Shown: positions 44,881 to 54,367 of the stretch, one piece after another | Layout of the letters: the number at the start of each line of letters is the position of its first letter | Numbering within the stretch: position 1 is the stretch's first letter | From: Sphingobium sp. MI1205 | GTDB taxonomy: Bacteria > Pseudomonadota > Alphaproteobacteria > Sphingomonadales > Sphingomonadaceae | Assembly: GCF_001563285.1 (NCBI RefSeq) | Contig: NZ_CP005188.1 | Location: 2,113,501 to 2,177,500, forward strand | DNA length: 64,000 bases | Direction of reading: 5' to 3' | Made by a program: the position numbers and the translations under genes | The notes under the pieces: generated by a model | What the model was told of the DNA's origin: nothing | Database searches by the model: none | Seen by the model: the letters and a program-made list of their open reading frames with translations, nothing else

Positions 44881-45495
44881 TTAGACGCCAGCGCCCAAGC
44901 TCTTGATGGCGCTGTCTACCAACTGCTTGTCGGCCCCAGCATCGTGCTTCTGCGCGATCAAAGCCGCCGCAGCGCTTGTCGCCGCGTTGACGGCCTTGGT
45001 ACGGATCCCCGCAATCGCCGCGCGTTCCGCCGCGCCGATTTTGTCTTCCGCCATCTTCTGACGCCGGGCGACCAATGCGACCGCATTAGCCTTCGCATCT
45101 TCCAACAGCGTGGCCGCTTCGCTTTCGGCCGACTTGCGCATGGCCTCAGCTTCACCAGCGGCAGCCGCCAGCTTTGCTTCATACTCGCCCTTCAGCGCCT
45201 CAGCTTCGGCGCGCAGCTTTTCGGCTTCGGCCAGCTGGCTCTTGATCTGGGCGATCCGACCGTCCAGCGCGCCGCCAATCAGGGCGGGAACCTTCTTGAT
45301 GAGCAGGATGACGATAAACACCGCCATCGCCAGGCTCACCCAGGCGGTTGCGTCCATGCCGACAGCCTTGGGGTCAGTATGCGGGACGACGCCTTCATGA
45401 GCCACGGTGCCGACCGGCTCCATGCCTTCGGCGTGAATCGCTTCGTTGAGGTGCGGAGGCGTACCTTCGCTATGCTGTGCTGCTGCCTCAGCCAT
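44881..45495 (-). CDS. atpF: ATP synthase F0 subunit b
   Basis: A 204-residue protein. An N-terminal ~45-residue His/Glu-rich extension precedes the membrane helix (A-W-V-S-L-A-M-A-V-F-I-V-I-L-L-I). A long Ala/Glu coiled coil follows, L-A-E-A-E-K-L-R-A-E-A-E, as in the b subunit of alphaproteobacteria. The order after b' and the K-K-V-P-A-L-I segment support b over b'. The peripheral stalk dimer with b' holds F1. Confidence 0.9.
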   Translation of the reverse strand: MAEAAAQHSEGTPPHLNEAIHAEGMEPVGTVAHEGVVPHTDPKAVGMDATAWVSLAMAVFIVILLIKKVPALIGGALDGRIAQIKSQLAEAEKLRAEAEALKGEYEAKLAAAAGEAEAMRKSAESEAATLLEDAKANAVALVARRQKMAEDKIGAAERAAIAGIRTKAVNAATSAAAALIAQKHDAGADKQLVDSAIKSLGAGV

Positions 45496-45982
45496 GGGCC
45501 AGTGCCGCCTTTACTGCGTTGCGGGCTGCTTCTTCCGACGCTTGCACGCCGGAAATGCGGGCCACCATGTCGCGCGCCGCGTCGGCTGCGACGGTTTCAA
45601 TCTCTGCCAACGCTGCCTGACTGGCAGCCTGAATACGCGCTTCGGCTGCGCCGATCCGGCTGGCAATCTCTGCGTCGGCCGCTGCTAGCTGACCTTCGGA
45701 TGCCTTGGCGGCTTCCGACTTGGCCCGCGCCAGTGTCGCCTGAGTTGCAGCGCGGTTTTCGGCGTCACGCGCGCGATAATCCGCCTCTACTTCATCGGCA
45801 CGAGCGAACGCAGCCTTGGCCGCATCCAGATCACCGGTGATCTTCGCGTCGCGCGCGTCGGCCGTCGCCTGAACCTTGGGGACCATACCCCGGCCGATGA
45901 CGAAGAAGACAAAGCCGAACGTCAGCAACATCCAGAAAATTTGGGACGCATATGTTTCGGCGATTTGCGCGATTTGAGGCAT
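45488..45982 (-). CDS. atpF': ATP synthase F0 subunit b'
   Basis: A 164-residue protein with A-S-Q-I-F-W-M-L-L-T-F-G-F-V-F-F-V-I at the N-terminus, the typical b' helix, then a long Ala-rich coiled coil. It lies between subunit c and b, the standard alphaproteobacterial order, and overlaps atpF by 8 bp. Confidence 0.92.
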   Translation of the reverse strand: MPQIAQIAETYASQIFWMLLTFGFVFFVIGRGMVPKVQATADARDAKITGDLDAAKAAFARADEVEADYRARDAENRAATQATLARAKSEAAKASEGQLAAADAEIASRIGAAEARIQAASQAALAEIETVAADAARDMVARISGVQASEEAARNAVKAALAHG

Positions 45983-46067
45983 TTTGGGTCCGTCCGATCA
46001 GGGCACCGTCAATTCATGCGAGCGGACGGAACGGCACTCGCCGCCCTGCCCGCTCGCCAAGCGGTTG

Positions 46068-46295
46068 TCAGGCCACGAACACCAGGATCATGGCGATAAC
46101 GAACGCCAGCAGACCCAGAAGTTCTGCAGCGGCGAAACCGATGAACAGCCGGCCCTGCTGGCCGTCAGCAGCGCCCGGATTGCGCAGTGCGCCTTCCAGG
46201 AACGATGCGAACACGTTGCCCACACCAAGCGATGCGAGACCCGCACCAATGGCGGCCAGGCCAGCACCGAGCAGCTTTGCGGCTTCTGCGTCCAT
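46068..46295 (-). CDS. atpE: ATP synthase F0 subunit c
   Basis: A 75-residue hairpin protein with two membrane helices. The first has the glycine-rich A-G-L-A-A-I-G-A-G-L-A-S-L-G-V-G. The ion-binding glutamate is E58 in F-I-G-F-A-A-A-E-L-L-G-L-L. The polar loop R-N-P-G-A contacts F1. The absence of the Q/S/T Na+ ligands points to a proton ring. Confidence 0.97.
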   Translation of the reverse strand: MDAEAAKLLGAGLAAIGAGLASLGVGNVFASFLEGALRNPGAADGQQGRLFIGFAAAELLGLLAFVIAMILVFVA

Positions 46296-46349
46296 GTCGT
46301 AAACTCCCTTTTCTAAACTTGTACAAACGGTTGAGGAATAGCGGAAAAC

Positions 46350-47135
46350 TTAGTGCAGATTCTCGGCGTCGTTCAGATAGACCGAGGTCAGCAGGGCAAA
46401 CACATAAGCCTGGATGACGGCGACCAGCATTTCCAGCGCACTGATGCCGATCATCAGGATGAAGCTCGCTGAACCGACCGTCAGGCCATAGCCGATGCCT
46501 GCATTGGAGCTGTTGATCACGAACCCGGCCAACACCTTCAGCAGCACGTGGCCGGCAGTCATAGCGACGAACAGTCGCAGGCCAAGGCTGAACGGCCGCA
46601 CCATGAACGACACCAGCTCGATCGGAAAGATCACCGGAATCATCGGCAGCGGCGTGCCATGGGGTACGAACAGCGAGAAAAAGTGCAGGCCATGCTTGTA
46701 GAAGCCCACCGCCAGCACGATCGAGAAGCTCAGGATCGCCAGCACACCGGTTGCGGTGAAATGGCTGGTGAATGTGAAGGGGTGCAAACCGACCAGGCCC
46801 AGCGGCAACAGGCCGAGCAGGTTCGCCAACAGGATGAACATGAACAGCGAGAAGACATAGGGAATGTACTTCTTGCCGCCTTCACCCACATTGGCGATCA
46901 GCAGGCTCTTGATGAAGCCGGTCATATATTCGACCGCCATCTGCCAACGGCCGGGCACCAGTTCGCGCTTCAAGCCTCCGATCACGAAGATCCAAAGGAC
47001 CACGGCAGCTGCAACCATATAGAGCGCGCTGTTCGTGAAGGCGATATTGAAGCCGCCGAGGGACAGATCCTCCGTACCGAACAGCGGTTCGATCGCAAAC
47101 TGGTGCATCGGATCGATTTTGCCGGATTCTGCCAC
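46350..47135 (-). CDS. atpB: ATP synthase F0 subunit a
   Basis: A 261-residue membrane protein with six or so helices. The essential Arg is in S-L-G-L-R-L-F-V-A-M-T-A-G-H, preceded by P-I-E-L-V-S-F-M-V-R-P-F. The start M-A-E-S-G-K-I-D-P-M-H-Q-F matches sphingomonad AtpB. It forms the proton half-channels against the c ring. Confidence 0.96.
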   Translation of the reverse strand: MAESGKIDPMHQFAIEPLFGTEDLSLGGFNIAFTNSALYMVAAAVVLWIFVIGGLKRELVPGRWQMAVEYMTGFIKSLLIANVGEGGKKYIPYVFSLFMFILLANLLGLLPLGLVGLHPFTFTSHFTATGVLAILSFSIVLAVGFYKHGLHFFSLFVPHGTPLPMIPVIFPIELVSFMVRPFSLGLRLFVAMTAGHVLLKVLAGFVINSSNAGIGYGLTVGSASFILMIGISALEMLVAVIQAYVFALLTSVYLNDAENLH

Positions 47136-47181
47136 GTTGACCCCTGTAACGTCTGGTATGCGGACTAAGATAAAAGCGCCC

Positions 47182-47505
47182 CTATTCGCCGGGACGCTTC
47201 GTCGTCGTCAATCTGATGATGTTCCTGAACGCCACCACGATCCCAAGACCGAGGAATGCGAGCAGGAGCCACGGGGATGTCCGCAGAAAGTAGTCCAAAG
47301 TCCCACCAACGACGGCACCGCCAGCAAGACCACCGATCAGTTCTGCGAGAACCCTGTTGCCCAGGCGCGATCCATCATCGGCCTGCTGCTTCGTGGTCCC
47401 CTGTCTGACCTTCTCGGCTCGTTCGGCCTTCGCGATCCGCTCCTCCAGAGAAGCAATCCGCTCGTCCTCATCCGCCGGGTCTTGCCCAGGTACATCCGCT
47501 GCCAT
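47182..47505 (-). CDS. AtpI/AtpZ-like ATP synthase gene-cluster protein
   Basis: A 107-residue protein. The ATG at 47505 has AAGGA six bases upstream, while the ATG at 47511 would be directly on the ribosome site. An acidic N-terminal coil precedes two hydrophobic helices joined by a short loop (G-G-L-A-G-G-A-V-V-G-G-T-L-D-Y and P-W-L-L-L-A-F-L-G-L-G-I-V-V). This is the AtpZ/AtpI layout at the head of atp operons, a family linked to F0 assembly and Mg/Ca handling. Confidence 0.85.
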   Translation of the reverse strand: MAADVPGQDPADEDERIASLEERIAKAERAEKVRQGTTKQQADDGSRLGNRVLAELIGGLAGGAVVGGTLDYFLRTSPWLLLAFLGLGIVVAFRNIIRLTTTKRPGE

Positions 47506-47682
47506 GGCCATTCCTTTCCGTTCGGACAGATAAGCCGACGTCTGGCGGCATGGCGCGTGCGGCTGCACCCGTCAAGGCGCGGCCCGTTTAGAAAGGGCTT
47601 TCGGGATAGTCAACCGTAGTTGGGCAGGAGAATCATCCTGCAGGACGAACCAGCGGAAAAACTCCGCCAATTGGCGAGCTTA

Positions 47683-48084
47683 CTATCCCGCCGTCGCGCA
47701 ATAGGCCGGCAGCGAAATGGGCGCTGCGCCCTTCGTCTGCCACGGTCCGGCGCCCACGCGATAGACCTGTCCCTGCTTCACCCGCCTGCTCAGCGTCTGG
47801 CACCCGGTCGCGGCGGCAACGTCCTGTACAGTGACCCCCCGCTTGCTCGCGAGGTCAGTGTAAGCGGCGCGGCGCTTGATGTTGATCGATTCGACTTCAG
47901 ACCGCACGGCGGCGCTGACCGATCCGGCGATGCCAAGATAGCCGTCAGCTTGTTCGCCGACCGCGCCCTCCGCCATGGCAGAGGCGACCGCCCCTGATTG
48001 CGCACGGGCCGGAGCGCTCACCACCAATCCGGTTGCCAAGGCAACGGCTGCACCAGCGGCGATCATCAAAAATTTGCGTGTCAT
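47683..48084 (-). CDS. ydbL: YdbL family (DUF1318) periplasmic protein
   Basis: A 133-residue secreted protein with a signal peptide ending A-R-A-Q. The E-Q-A-D-G-Y-L-G segment, N-I-K-R-R-A-A-Y, V-T-V-Q-D-V-A-A-A-T-G and V-Y-R-V-G-A-G-P-W are typical of DUF1318/YdbL. In E. coli, YdbL works with YdbH and YnbE in intermembrane phospholipid transport. Here it is the third gene of that set, overlapping ynbE by 4 bp. Confidence 0.9.
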   Translation of the reverse strand: MTRKFLMIAAGAAVALATGLVVSAPARAQSGAVASAMAEGAVGEQADGYLGIAGSVSAAVRSEVESINIKRRAAYTDLASKRGVTVQDVAAATGCQTLSRRVKQGQVYRVGAGPWQTKGAAPISLPAYCATAG

Positions 48085-48269
48085 TGCGGGAACAACTCCG
48101 GATTATTCTGGATAAGGTCTTGCGCGTCGCGCTGCAGCCGGACGACCACCTCCTGCTGCACCTTCACATTGAGGTTGATTTCGATCGGCTTGTCCGGCGC
48201 CTTAACCTGGATACAGCCCGTAAGAGCCAAACCGGCCAAAGCCGCCGCCAAGATTGCTTCTCTTTTCAT
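48081..48269 (-). CDS. ynbE: YnbE-like lipoprotein
   Basis: A 62-residue lipoprotein with lipobox L-A-L-T-G-C. The mature part contains P-I-E-I-N-L-N-V-K-V-Q-Q-E-V-V-V-R-L, as in E. coli YnbE. It should sit in the outer membrane and extend the YdbH beta-groove by strand addition. It has 4-bp overlaps with both ydbH and ydbL. Confidence 0.92.
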   Translation of the reverse strand: MKREAILAAALAGLALTGCIQVKAPDKPIEINLNVKVQQEVVVRLQRDAQDLIQNNPELFPQ

Positions 48270-51200
48270 TTCTGCTCCCTGTTTGGCACAGTGTCGCTTT
48301 CCACAGGCTTAACTGCAATCCCCTCGCGAATCTTGTCCTGCATCTGGTCGCCTATGCTGTTCTGGATAAGCGTAGAGGGATCAATCAGGGATTTTGCGGT
48401 CCCCAGCAGCCCGCGAAAAGGCGCGGAGATACGCACGTTGAAGATGAAGGGCAGACCCGTCAGATTCTGCGCCATACCTGCCGGAACGTCACCCAGCTTG
48501 CCGCGATTAACTCCATTGAACACGACATTGGTCACCATCTCGCCGTCCAACGCGCCATCCATCAGGATGGTGAGGCATTTATATTGCAGATTCTTGAGTG
48601 CGTCGAAGGCCAACCGCCCCATCGCGCCCAACTGTTGGTTCGAAACGGGACCGACATAGGACAGCGTTCCCGACTGGCGTGCCGGATCGCACGGGATAGC
48701 AGGCAGAACCCCTTCCGGCATTATCAACGGGGCCATGCCCTGCTGCCGCGCGACCAGCACTCCGCCCGCGACACGGCCGCCCTGGGCATTGAAGATAAGT
48801 GGCATGAGTCCATCGAATGTCCCCGTGGCCGAAATATTGTCCAGCTCCATCGTCTGAATGAAGGCGCCGGCGTCCAGGCCGATAACCCGGAAAGTCAGAT
48901 AGCGATCAACATCCGCGCTGAAATCCAGCGTGGTGGGAAGGAGGACCAGCTGCCCGCCCGAGAAAGGCCACCCGCCACCCTCAACACGCACTTTCTGACC
49001 TGGGTCCAGCCTATAGCGGACGACACCGTCGCGCACCTCCACACCGGGATTGACTGTTTTCATCCGCGCTTCCTGCCCCGGAGCACTGACCAGTCCCAGC
49101 AGATCGGTGAAGCGCAATTCGCCCGACAGGCCTTCAACAGGGCCAAAGGCTGCGGCAAGATTGGCATTGTCCGTGCGGAACAGCCCGTCACTGGCAACCG
49201 CCGTCCCGTCCCAGCGGATATGGCCTTCACCCGTCACGGTTGCATCGACATTGGCGACGACGCCAAGCGCAAGCCGGGTCACATCTTCGGGTTGCAGGGC
49301 GGGACCGAAAACCAGTCCCGGCACGGTCAGGTCTGCATTGCCCTTTCCAGAACCAAGATCGTGCATGATATCGGCGCGAGCGACCATCGCGTCATTACGC
49401 GGCGTGCGAAGCGCCCCCGTGGCCACGATCCTGCCGTCCCGCAGCGTGAGCGCAAAATCCGGCGACTGCAAAGGTTCAAAGCGCGCGGGAAGCTGAGCAT
49501 CGCGCACCGTGATCGCCGCCGCCAGCTTCAACGCTCCTCGCGCGAAGCTCCACTGCCCTGCGCCATTTTCCACGATCAGGGGAACGTCGCCGATCCTGCC
49601 AGCAGCGCCTGTCACCCGGCCATTCAGGCCTTGCGCATCGCTTTTCCCCGTCAGTGTCTCGGCAGTGAGCCGAACCGGTGACTCCTTTTCTCCGATCATC
49701 AGTTCGACTCTTGAAAGGCCAAAGCCTTCCTGCCCCAAAGCGATCCTCGCGCGGTCGGCGGACAATCGCATCGGACTCTGGCCGCTGCGGCCCTGCAAAT
49801 CCAGGCTGCGGATTTCCGCGCCCGCCCGGACGCCCGCAGGCCCTGTCGCGAACAAGGCGCCTCCGCCGATAGGGCACAGCGTTTGCCGCGTCCGTCCCAC
49901 GGAGAAGCTGCCATAGCGCGCCTCCTCCAGCGCCAGCGGCACGCAGCGGTGATTGATGGCTATCGCACCGTCTGTGCTCACTTGCCCTTCCACAGGGACC
50001 ACAAGCCCACGCAACCGCCCATCCGGTAGCGGTCCGTCCAACCTGACGACCGTAGAAAAGCGGGTATCGCCTTGAGCCCCGGCGCTGAACCGGACCGGCT
50101 CCAACGCCAGCTTCGCTTCCCCGGCCGCATATGGATCAACGAAGAGCTGACCGCCAAAGCCGCCGCCAGGCCGCCGGGCGAGGCGAAGCGCTCCGCTTGG
50201 CAGCCCCCCTCCTCCAGTTGTCACCGCTCCGTTCAACGCCCAGTCGATCGTCGCGTCTGCCTTTCCGGGCCAGCCAATGGTTATGCGCCCATCGCCCGGC
50301 ACCGCTATCCGGGCGCCGCTTCTCGCGTCGAAACGGGTGCCGGTAAGCACCAGACCCCCACCTTTGCCCCGCTGCGAAAATGCTATGTTACTGCGCAGAA
50401 CATTGTCTTTGCCCGCCCGCCGCACAGCATCGGCCAGCCGCGCAACCAGGGGCGAGACCGGCGTGCCTGCGGCCGAGCGCTTCAAACCTGCCAGCGGATC
50501 GCGCCCCGCAAGACGTACCTGATGCGCGGAAAGCCGCCCCTGCGCCTCGGCGCCATCTTTGTCGATGCTCCAGCCACCGACGATGTCCGATTGCCCAGTC
50601 ACGGCGCCTGCCATCGACAGCGCAGATGCACTGATCCTCGCTCGACCGGCGGTGCGTGCCGCGTTTCCGTCAAACTCTATCCGGGCGGAAGGTTTGGCGA
50701 GCACCGCACCGTTGGACTTCAACGCTTCCCCCGCCAAAACGACATGACCGTTCCACCGGTCGAGCGCTTTCCCAAGCCACAGATCCAGCTCGACCTGCGG
50801 CTTGGCAATCGCGGTCGCGCTGTCCCTGCAACCAAAAGCGGCGGCTTTCGCGGGGCCGGAAAGATGGGGGCGCTCATTTCTTATCGCGACGTCCAGCAAT
50901 GCAGTCGAATCCGTAGCGCTGCATCCTGCGAAGGCGGCGCGGGGCATTGCAGCAGCGATACGTCCGTTAAAACCCGAGCGCAGATTGCCTTTGCCGTCGA
51001 TCTGCATGCCAACCACCCCGGCATCGGTATCCAGGCGCAGTTGCGCGTCGTTCAATGCCAGCTTGATATCGGGCAGGCTGAATGGCGCCTTTGACGCAGG
51101 ATCACGGAACTTGTCCAGCTCACCAAGGCGAAGCACACCGTCCTTATAGGATCCTCGCAACCGGACGCCGCCCGCCCGAACCGCCGCAACGCGAGGAGAA

Positions 51201-51487
51201 AGAGCCGTGAAGGCGATGTCCACTTCGACCCATCGCGCGGTCAGGTCAGGATCGGCCGGATCGCCCAGAACGATATTCTCGATTCGCTGCGTGCGCAGCC
51301 CGATCTCCTTCAGATCGTAGCTCGCCTGCAAGCCGCGCCGGTTCATCTCCCGTCCGATGAAATTCTCGGCAATGGGCGCGCGCTGAGTCCAGAGCGCCAA
51401 GAGGATCAGCGCGAGAGAACCCGTCCCCACGCCCAGCCAGCGGAGCCAGCCTCGGCGAAATTCCTCTTCGCCGTCCTCAACTTCCAT
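48266..51487 (-). CDS. ydbH: AsmA-like YdbH, intermembrane phospholipid transport protein
   Basis: A protein of about 1073 residues, inner-membrane-anchored by one N-terminal helix (L-A-L-I-L-L-A-L-W), with a very long beta-rich periplasmic part and the C-terminal YdbH/DctA-YdbH domain (N-Q-Q-L-G-A-M-G-R-L-A-F-D-A-L-K-N-L-Q-Y). I place the start at ATG 51487; an in-frame TTG at 51499 is the alternative. YdbH belongs to the AsmA-like bridge proteins (with TamB and YhdP) that move phospholipid to the outer membrane. Confidence 0.93.
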   Translation of the reverse strand: MEVEDGEEEFRRGWLRWLGVGTGSLALILLALWTQRAPIAENFIGREMNRRGLQASYDLKEIGLRTQRIENIVLGDPADPDLTARWVEVDIAFTALSPRVAAVRAGGVRLRGSYKDGVLRLGELDKFRDPASKAPFSLPDIKLALNDAQLRLDTDAGVVGMQIDGKGNLRSGFNGRIAAAMPRAAFAGCSATDSTALLDVAIRNERPHLSGPAKAAAFGCRDSATAIAKPQVELDLWLGKALDRWNGHVVLAGEALKSNGAVLAKPSARIEFDGNAARTAGRARISASALSMAGAVTGQSDIVGGWSIDKDGAEAQGRLSAHQVRLAGRDPLAGLKRSAAGTPVSPLVARLADAVRRAGKDNVLRSNIAFSQRGKGGGLVLTGTRFDARSGARIAVPGDGRITIGWPGKADATIDWALNGAVTTGGGGLPSGALRLARRPGGGFGGQLFVDPYAAGEAKLALEPVRFSAGAQGDTRFSTVVRLDGPLPDGRLRGLVVPVEGQVSTDGAIAINHRCVPLALEEARYGSFSVGRTRQTLCPIGGGALFATGPAGVRAGAEIRSLDLQGRSGQSPMRLSADRARIALGQEGFGLSRVELMIGEKESPVRLTAETLTGKSDAQGLNGRVTGAAGRIGDVPLIVENGAGQWSFARGALKLAAAITVRDAQLPARFEPLQSPDFALTLRDGRIVATGALRTPRNDAMVARADIMHDLGSGKGNADLTVPGLVFGPALQPEDVTRLALGVVANVDATVTGEGHIRWDGTAVASDGLFRTDNANLAAAFGPVEGLSGELRFTDLLGLVSAPGQEARMKTVNPGVEVRDGVVRYRLDPGQKVRVEGGGWPFSGGQLVLLPTTLDFSADVDRYLTFRVIGLDAGAFIQTMELDNISATGTFDGLMPLIFNAQGGRVAGGVLVARQQGMAPLIMPEGVLPAIPCDPARQSGTLSYVGPVSNQQLGAMGRLAFDALKNLQYKCLTILMDGALDGEMVTNVVFNGVNRGKLGDVPAGMAQNLTGLPFIFNVRISAPFRGLLGTAKSLIDPSTLIQNSIGDQMQDKIREGIAVKPVESDTVPNREQK

Positions 51488-51618
51488 ATTTATGGCCAAC
51501 CCCGGCTTTCAACCTTTGATCCGTAACGCCTGCATAACGTCCAGCGCCCCTTAAATATCCTTGCCCCGCAAATGTGCAACGCATAGGTCCATCTGTCTGA
51601 ACGAAGGATGATAAGGCA

Positions 51619-52314
51619 TTGGCGGACAGGGATGTTGCAGTCAGCCATGACGGCGTAGGGCATCGTGCACGGCTGCGGCAGAAATTGGCGGACAGCGGCG
51701 GCGAAGCGCTGCACGATCATGAATTAGTTGAGTATCTGCTTGCACTGGCGATACCCCGGCGAGATACCAAACCATTGGCCAAGGCGCTGCTGCGTGAGTT
51801 CGGCGGCATCGGCGGCCTGATGACGGCCGACTGGCAGGCCATTGCGCGCGTGCCCGGCATGGGCGACACCAGCATCGCCGCGATCAAGATCGTCCATGCG
51901 ACCCTGCTGCGGATGCTGCGTAACGAAGTGGCGCAGCGGCCGGTGCTGGCGAGTTGGCAGGCACTGCTCGATTATCTGCGCGCGGACATGGCCTACCTTA
52001 CCGTGGAACGCGTCCGGGTATTGCACCTCAACAGCCGCAACATGCTGATCCGCGACGAACATATGGGCGACGGATCGATCGACCAGGCGGCCATATACAC
52101 ACGCGAAGTCATCCGCCGCGCCATCGACCTGGGTTCGTCAGCGCTGATCCTGGTGCACAATCATCCCAGTGGCTCTCCTGAACCTAGTCGTCAGGACATA
52201 GAGATTACCCGCCAGATCGCTGAAGCGGGCAAGCGCCTCAACATAGCGGTCCACGACCACATCATCATCGGATCACAGGGCCACAGCAGCCTGCGCGCGA
52301 TGGGACTGCTGTAG
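51619..52314 (+). CDS. radC: RadC family JAB/MPN-domain protein
   Basis: A 231-residue protein that starts at TTG 51619, with GAAGGA ten bases before it and no in-frame ATG at the right place. A helix-hairpin-helix (I-A-R-V-P-G-M-G-D-T-S) precedes the JAMM metalloprotease-like motif H-N-H-P-S-G-S-P-E-P-S-R-Q-D. The name RadC is historical and a repair role is not well supported. Function is unknown. Confidence 0.92.
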   Translation: MADRDVAVSHDGVGHRARLRQKLADSGGEALHDHELVEYLLALAIPRRDTKPLAKALLREFGGIGGLMTADWQAIARVPGMGDTSIAAIKIVHATLLRMLRNEVAQRPVLASWQALLDYLRADMAYLTVERVRVLHLNSRNMLIRDEHMGDGSIDQAAIYTREVIRRAIDLGSSALILVHNHPSGSPEPSRQDIEITRQIAEAGKRLNIAVHDHIIIGSQGHSSLRAMGLL

Positions 52315-52365
52315 ACAGTCTGCCCCCGCTCAATGAACAAGCCCAGAGGCTTCTTCGGACAAGGT

Positions 52366-53736
52366 TCAGCCCGTAAATCCGAAGGAGAGAAACTCCGGCA
52401 CCGGACCGTTCCAACCGTCATCCGGCCCCTCACTCACCGGTTCAGGCCGACGCGGCCGCGCAGCTTGCTCCTGCCGAGCAGAATCCGGCCGAGCCGCACG
52501 AGGTTCCTCCCGCCGCCGGTCATCGCGCCGCTTTTCGGATTTACGTTCCGGCTTCCGTTCGGCTTGCGAGCGGCGGGGTTCCTCGTCGCTGTCCGGCGAC
52601 ACGGCGGCTGGCGACGCCGCAGCTGGCGCATTGATCATTTCGATCTTCTGCCCGATCAGCTTCTGAATATTGTCGATCGCCTCTGCGTCCTCGGCAGTAA
52701 CGAAGGTATATGCCACACCCTTCGCGCCTGCACGGCCCGTGCGCCCGATGCGATGGACGTAATCATCGGGATGCCAGGGCGCATCGAAGTTGAACACATG
52801 GCTGACGCCCTTGATGTCCAGCCCACGGGCAGCCACGTCCGAGGCCACCAGAATATTGACAGTGCCGGCACGGAACCGCTCCAGTTCGGCAATACGCGCC
52901 GACTGGTCGATGTCCCCGTGAATTTCGCCCGATTTGAAGCCGTGGCGCTGAAGGCTCTTGTTCAGGTCGCGCACCGTCGTCTTGCGATTGCAGAAGATCA
53001 CCGCGCTCAGCACATCTTCGGCTTCCAGCATCGCTCGCAACGCGTCGCGCTTCTTGCGCGAATCGACCTTTACCAGCCGCTGGGTGATGTTGATCGACGC
53101 CGTGGCGGGCCGAGCCACTTCAATCGACTTCGGATTCGTGAGGAAGCGATCGGCCAGCTTCTTGATCGGCGCGGGCATCGTCGCGGAAAAAAGCAAGGTC
53201 TGCCGCTGCGAAGGCAGTTTGGTGCAGATTTCCTCGATGTCCGGGATGAAGCCCATGTCGAGCATCCGGTCCGCTTCGTCGATGACCAGCATCGAGCAGC
53301 CGTTCAGCAATATCTTGCCCCGCTGGAACAGGTCCATCAGGCGCCCCGGCGTCGCGATCAGCACATCGACGCCCTTTTCCAGGGCTTTGAGCTGATCGCC
53401 CATCTGCACGCCGCCGATCAGCAGCGCCATGTTGAGCTTGTGATATTTACCGTATTTCTCGAAATTCTCGGCAACCTGCGCGGCCAGTTCGCGCGTGGGT
53501 TCCAGGATCAGCGATCGCGGCATCAGCGCGCGAGCGCGGCCATGCGCCAGGATGTCGATCATCGGCAGGACGAAGCTGGCGGTCTTGCCCGTCCCCGTCT
53601 GAGCGATGCCGATAATGTCCTTCATCATCAGCACGGGAGGGATAGCCTGCGCTTGAATCGGCGTAGGCGTGTCATATCCGGCCTCATCAACGGCCTTCAA
53701 TAATTCATCGGATAGGCCGAGATCGGCAAAAGTCAT
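52366..53736 (-). CDS. DEAD-box RNA helicase, RhlE-like
   Basis: A 456-residue helicase with all motifs: Q motif P-T-P-I-Q-A-Q-A-I-P, Walker A A-Q-T-G-T-G-K-T, P-T-R-E-L, A-T-P-G-R, D-E-A-D, S-A-T, A-R-G-L-D-I and H-R-I-G-R-T-G-R. The C-terminal ~75 residues are disordered and Arg/Glu/Pro-rich, as in RhlE-type cold-shock or ribosome-biogenesis helicases. It is convergent with radC. Confidence 0.95.
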   Translation of the reverse strand: MTFADLGLSDELLKAVDEAGYDTPTPIQAQAIPPVLMMKDIIGIAQTGTGKTASFVLPMIDILAHGRARALMPRSLILEPTRELAAQVAENFEKYGKYHKLNMALLIGGVQMGDQLKALEKGVDVLIATPGRLMDLFQRGKILLNGCSMLVIDEADRMLDMGFIPDIEEICTKLPSQRQTLLFSATMPAPIKKLADRFLTNPKSIEVARPATASINITQRLVKVDSRKKRDALRAMLEAEDVLSAVIFCNRKTTVRDLNKSLQRHGFKSGEIHGDIDQSARIAELERFRAGTVNILVASDVAARGLDIKGVSHVFNFDAPWHPDDYVHRIGRTGRAGAKGVAYTFVTAEDAEAIDNIQKLIGQKIEMINAPAAASPAAVSPDSDEEPRRSQAERKPERKSEKRRDDRRREEPRAARPDSARQEQAARPRRPEPVSEGPDDGWNGPVPEFLSFGFTG

Positions 53737-53858
53737 TCAGTTGTCCGGGACAAAGAGGCTCTCCGCCGCTTTTGAAACGCGAAGGAAATCGCGCGCGCCT
53801 TGCTGAAATATCGGCTTCTTGTCAAGGAAATCGCGCAACAGAGACCCTGCGGATGGCC

Positions 53859-54356
53859 TCAATCTTCCGGTTCGGCCGGCTCCAGCCGCCTGAAACTGCC
53901 TATGATGCAAGTCAGTCCGCTGCGGGCCTGCAATTCATCCCGTCCTGAACAAAGCGATCCATCATCGTCCGGCTCGACATAGAAACCAGAATAGAATCCG
54001 ATAGAATTACACCCTCTTTCCAATCGCGCGCGATAGCGATGGTTGTCCGCCAGCAACAGATCGACGCCATTTTCCACGACTACGCTGGCGGACCTTATCG
54101 ATCGCAGGGCGATACATCGCGGCCCCTTCTTTTCTTTCCAGGCGCGCCCGTGCGGCGCAATGCGCGCTGGGGCTCGCCCCTTCTTTGCCATCGGCACGCG
54201 TATGATAACCCGCTGCTGGATCGTCATCTGCGCCAGCCGCACGGGTTCACCGGCGGGCGCAACAAGAAGCAGCAGGACGGAAGGCAGCAAATCGAACCCC
54301 TTTTGGGGCGGCACGCTAGGAGCCGGTGGTTGAACCGTCGATGAATTCCGGGGCAT
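53859..54356 (-). CDS. Conserved hypothetical protein (165 aa)
   Basis: A 165-residue protein. The N-terminal part is Pro-rich then hydrophobic (L-L-P-S-V-L-L-L-L-V-A), possibly a signal anchor. The C-terminal part has C-N-S-I-G-F-Y-S-G-F-Y-V-E-P-D-D-D-G-S-L-C and a later Cys, a conserved-looking Cys/Tyr core. I do not recognise a named domain, and the true start could be further in. It is divergent from the FAD oxidase, 11 bp apart. Confidence 0.55.
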   Translation of the reverse strand: MPRNSSTVQPPAPSVPPQKGFDLLPSVLLLLVAPAGEPVRLAQMTIQQRVIIRVPMAKKGRAPARIAPHGRAWKEKKGPRCIALRSIRSASVVVENGVDLLLADNHRYRARLERGCNSIGFYSGFYVEPDDDGSLCSGRDELQARSGLTCIIGSFRRLEPAEPED

Positions 54357-54367
54357 AGCATCGTCCC

